This document shows positions 37,761-50,527 of a stretch of 64,000 nucleotides of DNA, one piece after another. Where the stretch lies: the NCBI RefSeq assembly GCF_008831285.2, contig NC_045140.1, positions 18,908,370-18,972,369 of the forward strand, given 5' to 3'. The first letter of the stretch is position 1, and every line of letters begins with the position of its first letter. The position numbers and the translations under genes are program-made. Source of the stretch: Nymphaea colorata. Lineage: Eukaryota; Streptophyta; Magnoliopsida; Nymphaeales; Nymphaeaceae. The notes under the pieces were generated by a model that searched no databases, was not told the origin of the DNA, and worked only from the letters and a program-made list of their open reading frames with translations.

Positions 37761-40700
37761 CTAGCACTCCAGGGCTAGGCCTTCTCTCGGAGTCGAGGTG
37801 ACACGGAGCACAGCCTGCGCTCTCAAAGGTGGCAGCTTAGATTGACAAAATTGCTCCCACGTATCAACCCCAGGATGCTCAGCTTCTAGATTTTGAGAAG
37901 CAAGTTGCGACTTTTCATATACAGTTTGCAGTTCCAAGGTGAGAACCCGAGCAGCTTCTCTTGACTCTGGAAGCTGGTCACTCAGTTTGGATGCAGCAAC
38001 ATTGATTAGCTCATCAAATCCATATGCTTTTACACCCTCCATGCCCTATAAAAATAACAGGATACATATAACCAACATAAACAACAATTTCTGTAGCAAA
38101 CAAATATCTGACATCTATTTCCTCATTTCAACAAAGACTTGAGTTTTTCTTTTAATGATGGCACAAATAAATGCATCTTTGTTGTCTATGCAAAAGTCAC
38201 CATTAACTTAGTCAACAACATGCAAAATTATTCCATTTGATACCATAAAAGCTACTGGATATTCATATTCTTATAGCACAACATGCAAAATCCTTCCAGC
38301 GGATGCCATACAAGCTAATGCATCGTATGCTTATTACTTTTGAAACCACAAAGCAAGACAAGCAATATAAAAAGATTTTCAGACAATCCTAGTCAGAGAA
38401 GTTTCCAGAAATGGATGCACTTTCAAGTATTGGCAACTTGAATAGTTTTAGGCTTTGATAAGTTCCATCTCCCCATGGTCGGCTTATTAATTGTGCTAGT
38501 TAAACAATCACAGTTCGATACATAAGGGTCGGCTTATTAATTGTGCTAGTTAAAGAGTCACAGTTCGATACATAAGGAAGGGAAGGACATGACTGAAGGT
38601 CACTGAGAGAGTAGGCCCAAAATTTGCACCATGTACATACACGTCAAGCCAACATCCACTAAATAAAATTGTAAAAAGCAAAAGATTGCCATTTGCCAAT
38701 GTCCGTCCCTCAACATATATAAAAACAAGCTCCATCCTTCGGAATCTACATTTTCAGTCTCTTCCATCCAGTCAATGCACCACAATAGCATTTTATTGCC
38801 CAACTATTACACAACTAGTTTTAGACCAGGTGCATAGTCCCATGCTAGTATACCTATCTAATAGTTCAGCTATGGGTGATACATATTCTACCATGATGTT
38901 GATTTGTGAAGCAAGCCAGGTACAAATGCAGATTTCTGGATGATAAACTTGCATCAAGTTATGCTTCGAGCTTTAGACAAGATTATCAAATATATCAAAC
39001 ATTCCAAAGAAGAGATATATGCCGATGCATAATATTTGATTTGTTTAAAAGGCCAAAAGGGAAAATATAATGGCGAATGATCAGACAAGCACAGGAAAAT
39101 TATATGGACGAAAGAGAAAAAATAAAAGGTCCATGAAAGCATATGTAATTGCAGGAATATACCCTTTAAAGACTATCAGAAAATTAATACTGAAATTGCC
39201 TTTTGAGAATGTGGAATTTATGTCATCAACCAAAGCACTAATCATGACTCTTGGGTATAAATCATCCAGCACATTACGTCTATGAGGCAGTCTCCCTCAT
39301 AGATGATCATACTAGAGTCTAGAGATTGATGCACATCAGCAGACCATGGTAAGCTGCATACTTTCATCTGATATAGAACCACCTGATTGAATCTGTTCTG
39401 GCTCTCATTCGGTAACATAAAACATGCAGATTGATTTAGGCAATAAGATCTACATCAAACAATGTTGGTCAAATGAGAAGCCTCCACTTTCTTCACTAAA
39501 GGGCCTTTCAGATTCAAATTACTCCACGACAGACATGAAGCATTCACATGAATGTATCCATATACTCAATCTAAAGAATTTTGAGCACATCCAAATCACT
39601 TGGCTTGACTCTTCAACCAAAGCACAATCAGGATGCAGAAAGAATAGATGTTTGGTTCCTGAGGAAATAGGATGATGAAAAGAGATGTTTGTTCAATGTC
39701 ACAAAAATCATATTCCATCACAGCAGAACATGCTAAATCAATGCATCACAGGCCATTAGATGACACATATAGCATGTCAGTATAATAATGTATTACACAT
39801 TACATGCTGATGACAGAACTGCTCTTGGTATCTTCTCCTTTCAGTTTTCAGACATCTTTTTTCCCTTTTCATCCAGCCAGATCTTTTTTGGATGAAAGAA
39901 GACTTGTTGAGATACCCATATTTCCCATTAATCAGCCTCCATAAAGAAACAATACCTCAGCTGACCATGAAGAATATGCATGAGCTAACGGAAATTATTT
40001 AGGGAAAAAAGTACCATTTAGTTTGCATGGGTTTGATTAACAAAATTGAATAACGGAGAGGAACTTTTTACATTTTATTCCAGTAACCTAATTTTTGTTA
40101 GATATTCATTATAACTGAATAATTAATGGATATGGATACTTTGTTTCAAGTGTTACAAGGCATAAATTATCGGTTAATGGAAACATTTTCCTTGATGGAT
40201 TAAACTTAGCCCCTTCCATTGCATCATGATAATCCGTGCTATAGTTTATTTTTGCACTATGTATTATTTCTTGAACTCAACAATTAGTTTATAGTTAGAT
40301 ATATTTCTTTTCTCTTGACTTATATTTAAAACTTTACCTCATATTTTTACATAATCTTCTTCAAAAATCATAGTTAGCAAACATGTGAATTGGGCTCAGA
40401 TCGGCTGCCAACTGGATCACCAAGTCAATAAGTTGCAACGAGTTGACTCGGTGACTCGTCTGAGTTAGGTCACTTATTTTGTGGTTTCCAAAGAAGAAAA
40501 TTTTGAAAAATCATTTGAAAAGTTACTAAAAATGAAATTTAAAAAGCACAAATAAACTTCCTGACACATCATTAAATGCTATCATAATGAACTCCCTTTT
40601 TCAAGAGGAAGAAACAGAGTGAAAGTAAGAGTTTCAAATAAAACTCCCTTTTTCAAAGGGGGGGGTAAGAAGGGTGAGAAAAATGATGGAAAGGGAGATC

Positions 40701-43700
40701 TTGTTTTTCTCACCCCTTTTTTTCTGTCTCTTTCTTTCTCTTTTTTCAAGCCCGACTAGGCCATTCCAACCCGAATCAGCGATTTCGAATGATCTAGGAG
40801 ATCCAGACCCGAGTTTTTTGAAAATCGGGTGTATACGAGTTAAACCTTGAATCGTGGCTAGGTTTTTAGCCAATCTGAGTTGACTCGGGCGATTTCCAAG
40901 TTGTATCGAGGAGTTTGCCAACTATGCTGAAAATAGCTTTCAGTTAAGGATCTTGACATGAAATACCATGCTTCTTCAAATGTACATAGATTCCTCATTC
41001 TATTGCCTCTGTATATCAAAGGAATACTGCTTGCAATGCTCATACCACATCTAGATCTTCTTTTTTCTCATGGTACTTATGCATGGATGGAAACAAAATA
41101 TTCGGGAACCCAAATACATGTGAAAGAAACATAAGAAAAAGAAGAGGGTAAACTATGGAAGCCATTTGAAAAGCAGCGTGTCAAAACATGAATTGCTAAT
41201 GAGGTTCAGGGAATTGAAGCTAAATATCAATGCACCTTCAGAGGTGCTTTAGGAATGTCGTTCTTCAACATGCTGAAGCATGCTCAACATTCTGTTCACT
41301 CTTACAAGATCATCTTTTCTTCACCATCCCACATTCATTTGGTACCTTATGAGAACTAGTTCTGACAATCAATCAACATCATAAGTCCACAACAGTAACC
41401 TAGACAAAATGGCAGCCGACAGAGGAACTTGTTCAAGGTACAAGCCACTAGATGAATATGAATAGCATTGCCATATAAGCATATTGTTGAGTTACATGCA
41501 TAAACTCCATCAAATGGAATTTTTAAATGAATTTTTAAATACACAAACACACACACACATGTGTTTGTATAAGACAAACAGTCTAACAGCATATGCACAG
41601 AAAATTTTTTGGTTTCCATAACTTCACTTTTCTAGCCTAGTATTATTGATCCAAAGGATAAGTGGATAACGTTTATGTCTCCCATAGTAGAGTTCATGTC
41701 TCTGTCCATCATACAAACATGAAAATGAATGTGCACTGCTGAAAGAAACAACATCAGGAATGCTATCAATCTACACAACCGCACAAATACAACAGAACCC
41801 TCTACCAACTTATGCTCTTATTACCTATGGACACCATGACATAAGAAGTATTCCACAACCAAAGCATGACTTCTGCATTGGCAAAGAATGTTACTTGCAA
41901 TCCTCAGATTTACTCTCCCTCAACATCCTTCACACCTTCTATCTAATAAATAGATTTGAATTGTCCTATGTCATTTTGAAAGGGATTTCTTCATATACGT
42001 CTCTACTTACAGGCTATTGACATGTTAATCCCTACCTCACAAATATTATCATATCTATCCTATCTTTTCCATGAGAACTATAAATAGATGATTGAGGTTT
42101 AGTAAATTTGTCAATAAGAACTGGCCAACTTCCCAATGACATAACTGCCTTCAAAAGACAAGAAATGAGCAAATGAACATGTTAAATAGGATGGTGTACA
42201 AGCATTTTTTTTTTAAATGACAAACACATGCCGCTGACTACATAAATCTGATAAGTGATAAGCTGCTGATGGTCAGAGATGGATTTGTGGTTTGACCATA
42301 CAGGATGAGAAGAAGAATGTATTTAATTGCTCCTATCTGAAAGACAAACTAACATTTGAAATCTAGAGATCCACATAACTCCAGACCCTTCTTTCCCTGG
42401 CCCTCACAGACTAAGGATGCAAATTTTTAACTAAAAGTAGGAATTTGGGTTGCTTTCTTTTTCCTTTTCCCACACAAGACAAATAGTAGGAATCTAAGGT
42501 CCAAAAAATTCAAATCCATGACATTTACATATGGCCAAAACATTCAAAAGCACCAGACCATCCTACACAATCATGCATATCAAATTACAAAACGAAAAAT
42601 AGAAAAATACCAAGTAATATTGTCATAAATTATACTATGCATACACACATAGACCATGACGTTTTGTGAAGCGATAAATTTGGAAGCGAGGAAGTCAACT
42701 AGATGAACGCATGATCTCAGATTCAAAAGAGAGAAATTTACATAACGATAATGCCCTTAAGATGCAAGTATGCAACTAATTATAGAGGAGGCTGTATTGT
42801 TAGTTAGACTTTGTTGGAAAAAATTTAACACAAATAATTTATAACAGTAGGCTTTGCTACATATATATCACATAAAGCTATGTGTTTATTAGTTTTTCAA
42901 ACCAACAGTTTTCAACAAAGAAAAGTTTTATGTTTATTTTGACTCAATCACATCATTCTTACCTGCATGCAGAACTCTTGGATGCACAAGAGCAACAAAA
43001 ATTAGGATGTAAGAATATCAGTTTATATGATCACATAAACATCTAGCATAGCATCGGAACTAACTAATGACTAGATAAATGATGTCACTGTCAAGCAGTT
43101 AACTAGTTGCCCAGCCAGTTAAGCATTATTTTACTTCCTATGGTGCTCCAGCATATGCTTGAGCACATATTTTCAGAACAAAGAGCCTAATTTGAATGAT
43201 CAGATTACTACCATGCTGCAGCTTCTGAAATAACTTATGACTATTAACTAGATAAGCGGCACCAAATTCAAGCAAATAAATAGCTCTCAAGCTACTTAAG
43301 CACTTCATTCATCACTAGGAAATTTTTACTTATAATTCAATAAATGTTCCTACATATACCAGCCGCACAAGAGAGATCATGTTTACTTGCCCACTCAGCA
43401 GTCTGAAGAAGTTTAATGCTGACTGAATAACCATAACTAAGCCAGAGAATTAGCTATGAAAACCTTACCAGTCTTGGCACACTTCTTGATATACATGCCA
43501 ATGTCTTTGCACGAATGCGGGGATTTTTGTGTTGAAGATATGGTTGTAGCTTTGGCAATAGTACAGTGGGCGAGAGACACATGGTCATTGTAATTAATGT
43601 CCGCTCAGCAGCATCACAGACAAAACGTTTGTCTTGTGAAGACTTCAAAAGCAATTGCACAAGCTGTTTGAAACAAAAGAAGACAGTCAGATTCACACAC

Positions 43701-44725
43701 AAACAATGAAACAAGTGTTCTCACTTCTCAATAAACTTTTGAAAACAGGCATAACAGTAACACATAAAAAGAGAATAACGAAGAACCAACCAACAAAGAA
43801 ACAACATTCATATTGGTTCTTACCAGAGGCTCGAAAAAGTCAATAGTCTGATCTCTGTAGACCTTGAAAATATCAGCAGAAGCCATAATTGCAGTTTTGC
43901 ATACAGCACTTCTTGGGTTCTTCAAGGACTTCACTATAAGTGAAATCACATCTCCCCTGTTTCGGGAATGAAATTCAATGTATAGGAACTACAAAAGCCA
44001 GAATGAAAAAAAAAAAAAAAAAAAAACGCAAACAATCTGAAAGTTGTTACTAACTATCGGCATTATTAGGACTAATACCAACTACATGAAGTTACTTACA
44101 AAAGCCAATAACAGGTGAATTGGGGCTTTTAGAAAGAACTAAGAAGGACTAAACCATGATCCATACAAGAATGAATAATGTGTTAACAGAAACATAAAAT
44201 GTCTGCTTTCACAAGGAAAACACTTACAGCATTTCGGCAATTGTTTCCTTATGGAAAAGGGCCAGCTGACGCACATGGTTAAGGGCTTCACAGACCAACA
44301 CCCAGTCTTTGGAGTCAAGCCTTGCTAATAGTGTCTACAAGAAACACAAAAAGCACCGTCAGAGGGAAAATAAAAGACAATCTATTGCGCAAAAGATGTA
44401 CTTCAACGGGACCATAAAGTCGTTGCAAAGCAAGAAGCAAGGTTAGTACACTTAGACTAGTATCAACATCTTCAAGCTGATGTAGATTCTCTGATTCTAT
44501 GTACTCTATTTCCACGTTTCCATTTGCTGCAGCAGGATCCAAGGTTTTGACTTCCTTTGATGGAATAGATGAGACCAGAGATGCAGGTCTTACATGATTC
44601 ATTTCCTTCAGATTCTCATTTTTAGCCTCTATGGGTGACTTCTCTAAGACACCCTTGCTACAATGTTCACTGTTCTTATCAGATACAGGCAGTACGTTGA
44701 GATCTCTAAGTGCTTTTTCTGACAT
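37761..44725 (-). CDS. TOG/HEAT-repeat protein, TOGARAM1-like
   Basis: Small armadillo/HEAT-type protein of the plant family annotated as 'TOG array regulator of axonemal microtubules protein 1-like' (Arabidopsis AT4G15830 type). Related TOG domains bind tubulin, but the plant protein's role is not established. Five minus-strand exons with GT-AG borders join in frame to 331 aa: 44450-44725, 44228-44334, 43824-43956, 43469-43663 and 37761-38045. Exon 1 gives a hydrophilic, probably disordered N-terminus (MSEKALRDLNVLPVSDKN). Helical repeats follow: LLARLDSKDWVLVCEALNHV, then VISLIVKSLKNPRSAVCKTA, then VQLLLKSSQDKRFVCDAAER, LQPYLQHKNPRIRAKTLACI, and VAASKLSDQLPESREAARVL. This is the pattern of a TOG domain. 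The stop is conserved-looking (PREGLALEC end). The last intron is 5.4 kb, far longer than the others, and contains transposon sequence. A splice acceptor at 44746-44748, before the ATG, suggests a spliced 5' UTR. Confidence 0.9.
38477..38576. repeat. 50-bp perfect-length tandem duplication
   Basis: Two adjacent 50-bp copies beginning GGTCGGCTTATTAATTGTGC. They differ only at a few bases (AAACAATCAC against AAAGAGTCAC). They lie in the long last intron of the TOG-repeat gene. Confidence 0.9.
40369..40926. mobile_element. Inverted-repeat element in TOG-gene intron 4
   Basis: The left end CATAGTTAGCAAACATGTG and the right end, read in reverse, CATAGTTGGCAAACTCCTCG match at 13 of the first 14 bases. 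Inside are ACTCGGTGACTCG and TTGACTCGGGCGA motifs that recur on both arms. Length is about 558 bp with no open frame of note. The CATAGTTGxCAAAC end is common among non-autonomous hAT-like plant elements. The flanks (TCAAAAAT and CTGAAAAT) are similar but not an exact duplication. Confidence 0.6.
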
Positions 44726-44745
44726 TGCTTCGAACCCTTAAAATG

Positions 44746-46080
44746 CTGCAAAAGAAGATAAATCAACAACAGTTAAGTGGCCGGTTAAGCCTTAAAACGC
44801 CACTAAGAAAGATAGAACTGTAAAAGTTAAGTCTGGTTAAAGTATCGGACTGATTCTAACCAATAGTGACATATAATGGCATAAGCTAGTCGGGATCCTG
44901 CAAAAGCATATGTGCAAGTGCAATCGGAGTCTTACTATTTCAATTTGCTCTGATAACAAATTTACTGTTTACATGTGAATTTACATGATTCATTAGGAAA
45001 GAATCAACAACAGAATTTTGCTTTGATACAAAAAATAAAATCGTGGATTTGTGCATTCCTTGACCCACCAATTCTTGAAATGCCATGAGATCCGGCATAG
45101 GGTTCCTATTCATAAACGAACCACGCAGATCATGTTCATGCAGTCAAATTCGACCAAAGCAAACCCAAAACAATGAGACGCAGAGATGCATTTAAATTAG
45201 CTTGTAAATAAAGATCTTACTACATTCAACCCATTGTACAGTGGACGCACATGACACAAAAAAGAAAACGCGCAATTGAAACTTCAGTGAGCCACATCAG
45301 TACAATGTTTACACCCGGATCACGGTCCTCTATGTGAAGTGAACAGATAAGACAAGGAAACATTCCAAGAAGAAGATAAGTGCGTGAGAAAAACGCAGGC
45401 GGAAAGTAATAGATCTATTCAGACACCGCCTTTTCCAACCATTACTTCAAATTCAAGCCCGCATGCCGGTAACCACTTGTCGGCAGGCAGCCGGAACAGC
45501 TCAAAAGAAAGCAATTCAGGAGATCCAAGAGAAAACAAGGAGTTGATCTAAGAGCGTAGAATCATACTCCGGACCAATGCGATTCCCGGTCACTAACTGG
45601 GATCGCCGGGCGATGGCGCAAAATGGCGGTGCGTCGGTGGGCTTTCGAAGACCGGGGATCTTCGTTAGCGGTGGGTCCCGATCCGCGGGACCTCCCGTCA
45701 ACTCGGCGACCTGTCGGTAGGAGCGACCAAACACGGCAATGGGACGACGAAGAGAGCAACAGAAACACAGAGCAAGATCTACGCCGGCAGGCAACCTCCA
45801 GCGGGTGGCGTCGGTGGGTAGGGCGGAGGTCACTAGGGTTGCGAGAGGCTGAAGGCAGAAGAGTTGGACAGTGACAGCGGGCGAGAGCGAGTGAGAGAGG
45901 GAATTGGGTGAGAGTAACGCCTCCCTCCTCCGCCTCGTCCTCCTCCTCCTCCTGAATTCTTGCTTGCTACCGACTGCTCGTTCTATTTTTAAAGAACGAC
46001 GGGGACACTGGGGAGGCGCTCCCCGCTCCCACTCTCCGCGAAGTCGCTTCCTCTCTCCCAGCGTCTTTTCTATTCAATGC
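44746..46080 (-). promoter_or_regulatory. Probable 5' UTR exon and promoter of the TOG-repeat gene
   Basis: A pyrimidine tract plus CAG acceptor ends at 44746, 20 bases ahead of the ATG, implying a 5' UTR intron. The sequence turns GC- and CpG-rich at about 45.55-46.08 kb. This is likely to hold the non-coding first exon and promoter. Open frames here on both strands (up to 105 aa) have no domain and I take them as by-products of GC richness. The exact donor and start site cannot be set from the sequence alone. Confidence 0.5.
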
Positions 46081-47973
46081 CGTGGGCCCCACTGCTGTCT
46101 ACGGCAACATGGGCCCCTTCATCATCATATTACTTTTTATCATAATTATTATTGCTCAATTATTACGTGTTTGTTCGGTAACATTTGGATTGGATATCTG
46201 GTCGATGACCCCACTATTTAGATCTCGGATCCTCGGATCAATCGTTTTAATCCAATCTAATCAGATGTCCGAATCCGATGTGCATTTTTCATGTCCGATT
46301 TACCGAATATTAACTACTAATACATTCGGATTCGAATGTTAATGAATAAAAGTTTAATCCATCTTTAATTCTCAATTTTTAAATTCAGAAGCTGTATCTG
46401 ATTGGAGTGTGGTTTTTATTTTTCACATCTAAAACTGAGTAGGCAACTTAAAGGCCGACTCTTAAAATATATAAACAAACATTGGATATAGGATGTTTAC
46501 TGGATTCGATTCCAAATTTGACCGGCTATTTGTTTAAAACTTAATCTGATCGATGCCATTTCTTAATTTTGAATCCAAACCAATTGCTTGATCGGATTTT
46601 AACTATTTTTTCATATCAGAATCTAAACACCCTAGCATTGGTTGATTCTTCAAAATAATAACAGTAACAATTGTAGTAAGGCTCGAATGTTTTGCATATA
46701 GCTCTTTGATTGCATACGATTTCATGTTGCATTTAACCGCCTGCATCACATCAAACTTGAAACATATTTCTAATACTTCAGAAGCTCGTGTTTCTTATCA
46801 TTGTTTTTTAATCCAATTATATAATTTTTGACAGGTGATGATGTAGAGCTCATTTATAGTGAAATTATCGAACATGTATTGAGGTTTTAGGTAGAAATAT
46901 TTCACAAGAACTTGCAATGGATCCAACTCTTCAGTTCTTTTCCTGTGACAAAGGGAAACGAGTATCTTGCTGCTGCAGTAAATGGGAAGCTCACCCTCAT
47001 TAATGGCCGCACGTACGAAGGGACCCATTGCTACAACTCCTTCATCTTTATAGGCTCCGGCTAGCTTCTATAGATCTTACTGGAAATCGAATTTTCATGT
47101 ATGATGAGATGCAAAAATAGAAACTCTCGTGCAACGACAACTTAATATATGTATAAGACTGTACGCTTGCAATGCAAAAATCAAATGAATCGAAGTTTAA
47201 CTTTTATTACATTTTCTTTTTCTGTTGCATTACAAGTTTCAATATTACAGTCGTTTCAAATATGTTGGAGAACATCAGTTTCTTGTCACAGTTATATCCT
47301 TCTATGTTCACAAGCACGACGGATTCAATTTAACAATATGTCGCTAATGTGGGCATACTATTGATCAGGAAGTTCAATTTCAGTCTATGCTTCAGGTCTC
47401 AAACAATGTATTTACTTTGTAAATGGTTGATGTTTGATCTGCTGGTTTTTTTGGCTAAAAAATTGACAGAAAAAGAGACAGAAGACAAAACTCTTAACAG
47501 GCAATAGTTTTGCTCTGTTTGATGGAAAGAAGCAAAGTTAGTTAAACCTACCACTTTAAGTGAAACTTTTGCCAAAAGCAAAACTTATACCTAGCTACCA
47601 AACATTGTTTAAATATAATTTCACCCTACATTTAAGGACAACTAGTACCCTCGACCAAATTTCACCGTGAAATATGTCTCTTACAACAGTTCACCTTACG
47701 AGGAGACCAACGTTGCAAATATTGTACTTCAAATAGTATCAGCATTATAAGCCATATCAATTAGTAGGAAAAAACAATTGATTTTAATATATATAGATAT
47801 ATATTATATAATTGTGTAATTAATGCCGATAAGGCCTTTATATCAGCCGCTTATTGTGTATCACTGTCGGTGACACAATGCCTATCGACCACTCCGGACT
47901 AATATTGATATCATTAGAGAGGACAACTTCCCCCTTAAAAAAAAAGGAGTACCTTTCAAAAGTATAAATCAAC

Positions 47974-47976
<3 letters not shown>

Positions 47977-48054
<78 letters not shown>
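47977..48054. repeat. Long (TA)39 microsatellite
   Basis: Seventy-eight bases of uninterrupted TA, the longest simple repeat in the window. It can extrude a cruciform and is likely to vary in length. Confidence 0.97.
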
Positions 48055-48055
<1 letters not shown>

Positions 48056-48698
48056 GAGGACACTCAATATTTTATTGAAAGTAGAAACTTTCATCTAACC
48101 CTTCTTGGGGCACAAGGATTTGTGTTTTGCTTTCACTTGTTTACATTTATAGTCTTTGATCGGTATCAATGTAGATCCATTGTCAAAATACTTAATCTTC
48201 ATCCAATGGAAGCTAAACGGATCCCAATGGCACTTGAAGTTGCATCCAACCTCAGGACCAATCTTTTCACGTAGGAAGTCCTATTAAAGCTTTCTAGCCA
48301 ACCTTCAATAAGGGGTCCGTCCGTTCATACATCTCATGCAATAAGCAACTTCCGAGTTTATAAAATAGCAAGACATGACACGATACATGTAAAAGTTTCA
48401 TGGTTAACTTAAGGAACCATCAACAACCGATTAAAAAACCGATAGCACACCGGAACAGAGAACAGATTACAGCCGTGACGTAAAATCTTTGACAAGTTTC
48501 TCTTGTTATTGAAGGAATCAAAGTGGAACGTGGAAAAGGCGGCGTTCGATGCGATCTGTCTCTCCTTGGTTTTCTTTATAAGCAGCTTTAAGTGGGACAA
48601 AACTAACGGGACATTTTTCAACTTGAAAGTGGAGGCAAAGGGCCCACGGGGATGTTGTTTTCTTCGCCTGGAAACAATAAATTGTTCTATTTCTAAGA

Positions 48699-48891
48699 AG
48701 TGGCGGAGTCAGAAAAATTAGTTGGAGAGGCACTTGTTTAAACAAACTCAAAATTTGGTGGGACACTTATATATATATATATATAAGAATAAATATTTAA
48801 GATTTCTATTTAAAAATAAAAAAAAATTAAGAGGCTGGCGTGGGCAACTGCCCACACCAGCCAGGCAGCCACAATATGGCTACGCCACTAT
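48699..48891. mobile_element. Non-autonomous hAT-like element with target duplication
   Basis: Left AGTGGCGGAGTCAG and right GGCTACGCCACT are inverted termini around AT-rich filler and a GGGCAACTGCCCACACC block. Length is 193 bp. It is flanked by TTCTAAGA (48691-48698) and CTCTAAGA (48892-48899), a 7-of-8 match that fits the 8-bp target duplication of hAT transposons. This is the best-bounded member of the family also seen at 25.5, 26.4, 31.55 and 49.44 kb. Confidence 0.7.
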
Positions 48892-49442
48892 CTCTAAGAT
48901 CATTAGGTTGCTTCGAGGCTTGAGTAGACAGTGAGACTGCTTTCAACTCATGGAACACCTCTACCTTTTGCAGCGTATGAAAATATCACTCGAAGAGGAA
49001 CATGCAATCTATGTATTTCTCATGACATCTACTATGCATATCCCATTCCAACTAGCTATGTTACACATCTTCATACTTCACAAACACTTTTGAATGTGTC
49101 TCATTAGAGAACAATTATACTACTCATATATGCTTGCTTTTTGGTCCCAACATGGGAAAACAAGATGTACATTCCGTGCACAAATGCGTGAGACTGTAGT
49201 CTACATGAACATGTGTTGGTTTGCCTTGTGTTGATTCAATCAACTAAGAGGTTCCCAAACAATGGAAAAACGAGAGAGAATGATTGATAATTTCGAGATA
49301 GTTTAAGTTGGTAGAAACTATTGGGCCCTTACTCTCCTTGGAGAAACCATGGAAAGAAATTAAAGGCAGAAGCTAGAAGAGTTTTTGTTGGTTGCCACAT
49401 TAAATAAATAAGAAAAGCTACGGGGTTTGGTTCTATATAGTC

Positions 49443-49586
49443 GTGTAGCTAGAAATTTATAGTCAAGAGGCGCGACCATTTAAATGTCAAATCTTAAAGA
49501 GTATTCATATGAAGAAAAGTAAAATGAATAAAATATCAATATATGTGTGGGCAAATGCCCCCAACAGCCACAACGTGGCTCCGTGC
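49443..49586. mobile_element. Degraded copy of the GGCTCCGCC family
   Basis: Starts GTGTAGCTAGAAATTTATAG, an eroded version of the GGAGCCAGAAATTT left end. It ends with GTGTGGGCAAATGCCCCCAA and then CAACGTGGCTCCGTGC. Order and spacing of blocks agree with the other copies. Confidence 0.5.
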
Positions 49587-50527
49587 AAAACCGACGTCTT
49601 GCACCTACTATCCATATGAAGCTATGCTTGGACTACCTTTTGCCTAAAACTTGTTAACGTCATTGATATTGAAATTAAATTCATTGAATCACGAACGATG
49701 TCAAACAACTCAAATAGGCATCACGTTCATACGTAGATGTGTCGATTTTATGGGAATTTATAGGATGAAAAGTTTTCTACTTGTAAAATTTTAAGTAGCG
49801 TTTGGATAATACACTTAAAGGAATTGGTTTTGTGAAAATTATTTTTGAAACAACTAGATTTTCTAATAAGTTTTAAAAAATTGGTGTGTGCTTTGGTAGT
49901 AGCAGTAGAACACATTTTTTTGAATAATTCAAAGGGGTGTCAGAAAAATGAGTTTTGCTAAAACTTGGTTTTGGTGTCCCCAAACTTGATTTGAATGGTG
50001 TTTTTCCTAAAAAAAAAAAGCAGTTAATTTTAACAAAACGAACAAAAACCAACTTGCAACTCAAAATCAAATTGAAACATACAATTTTAATGGCAGCGTT
50101 TGATCAAAAAGATCTAAATGGCGAAGATTGTAATTGAAAACTGCCGATGTTTTTCTCCCGGGTGTTTGGGGGAGTTGGGTAGTCCAAATCCGACGATTGA
50201 ATCGATAAAATATTGTGAAAAAAGTTTGCCTGTGGTTTTGTTTTTTTCGGGTTTGGCTTCCTCGTTCTTCTCCGCTCGTTCAACACTTTTTCCCTTTACC
50301 TTCACCCTGACCCAACAAAAATACGGAAGCAACCTCTCGCTCTCTCTCTCTCTTCATTCTCTTCTTCCCCTTCTCCCGACTCCCACTGTTTCCCCCTTCT
50401 TTCTCATTCTTTTTGTAAATTGGAACAGGAAAGACTCGGCTATTTCTTGGGGATCTTGGTGTTTTGGCGGTAGTATGGGGAGGCTCTCGATGGGCAGCCG
50501 GAAATAGGAATTCCGGCGCCTACCAGG

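Larger units (their letters stand above)
46081..50300. other. Intergenic region between the TOG-repeat gene and MBD9
   Basis: AT-rich spacer between two divergently transcribed genes. It holds a long TA microsatellite at 47977, a short transposon at 48.70 kb, and a likely second copy at 49.44 kb. No open frame is persuasive. The spacing of more than 4 kb argues against a shared bidirectional promoter. Confidence 0.65.

Noticed and set aside
45516..45833. GC-rich open frames on both strands near 45.6-46.2 kb
   Set aside because: Best explained as the CpG-rich promoter and untranslated first exon of the TOG-repeat gene; no domain, and alternative frames are equally open.
45900..50527. Shared bidirectional promoter between the TOG-repeat gene and MBD9
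   Set aside because: The genes are divergent but more than 4 kb of repeat-rich spacer separates them, and each has its own GC-rich or pyrimidine-rich 5' region.
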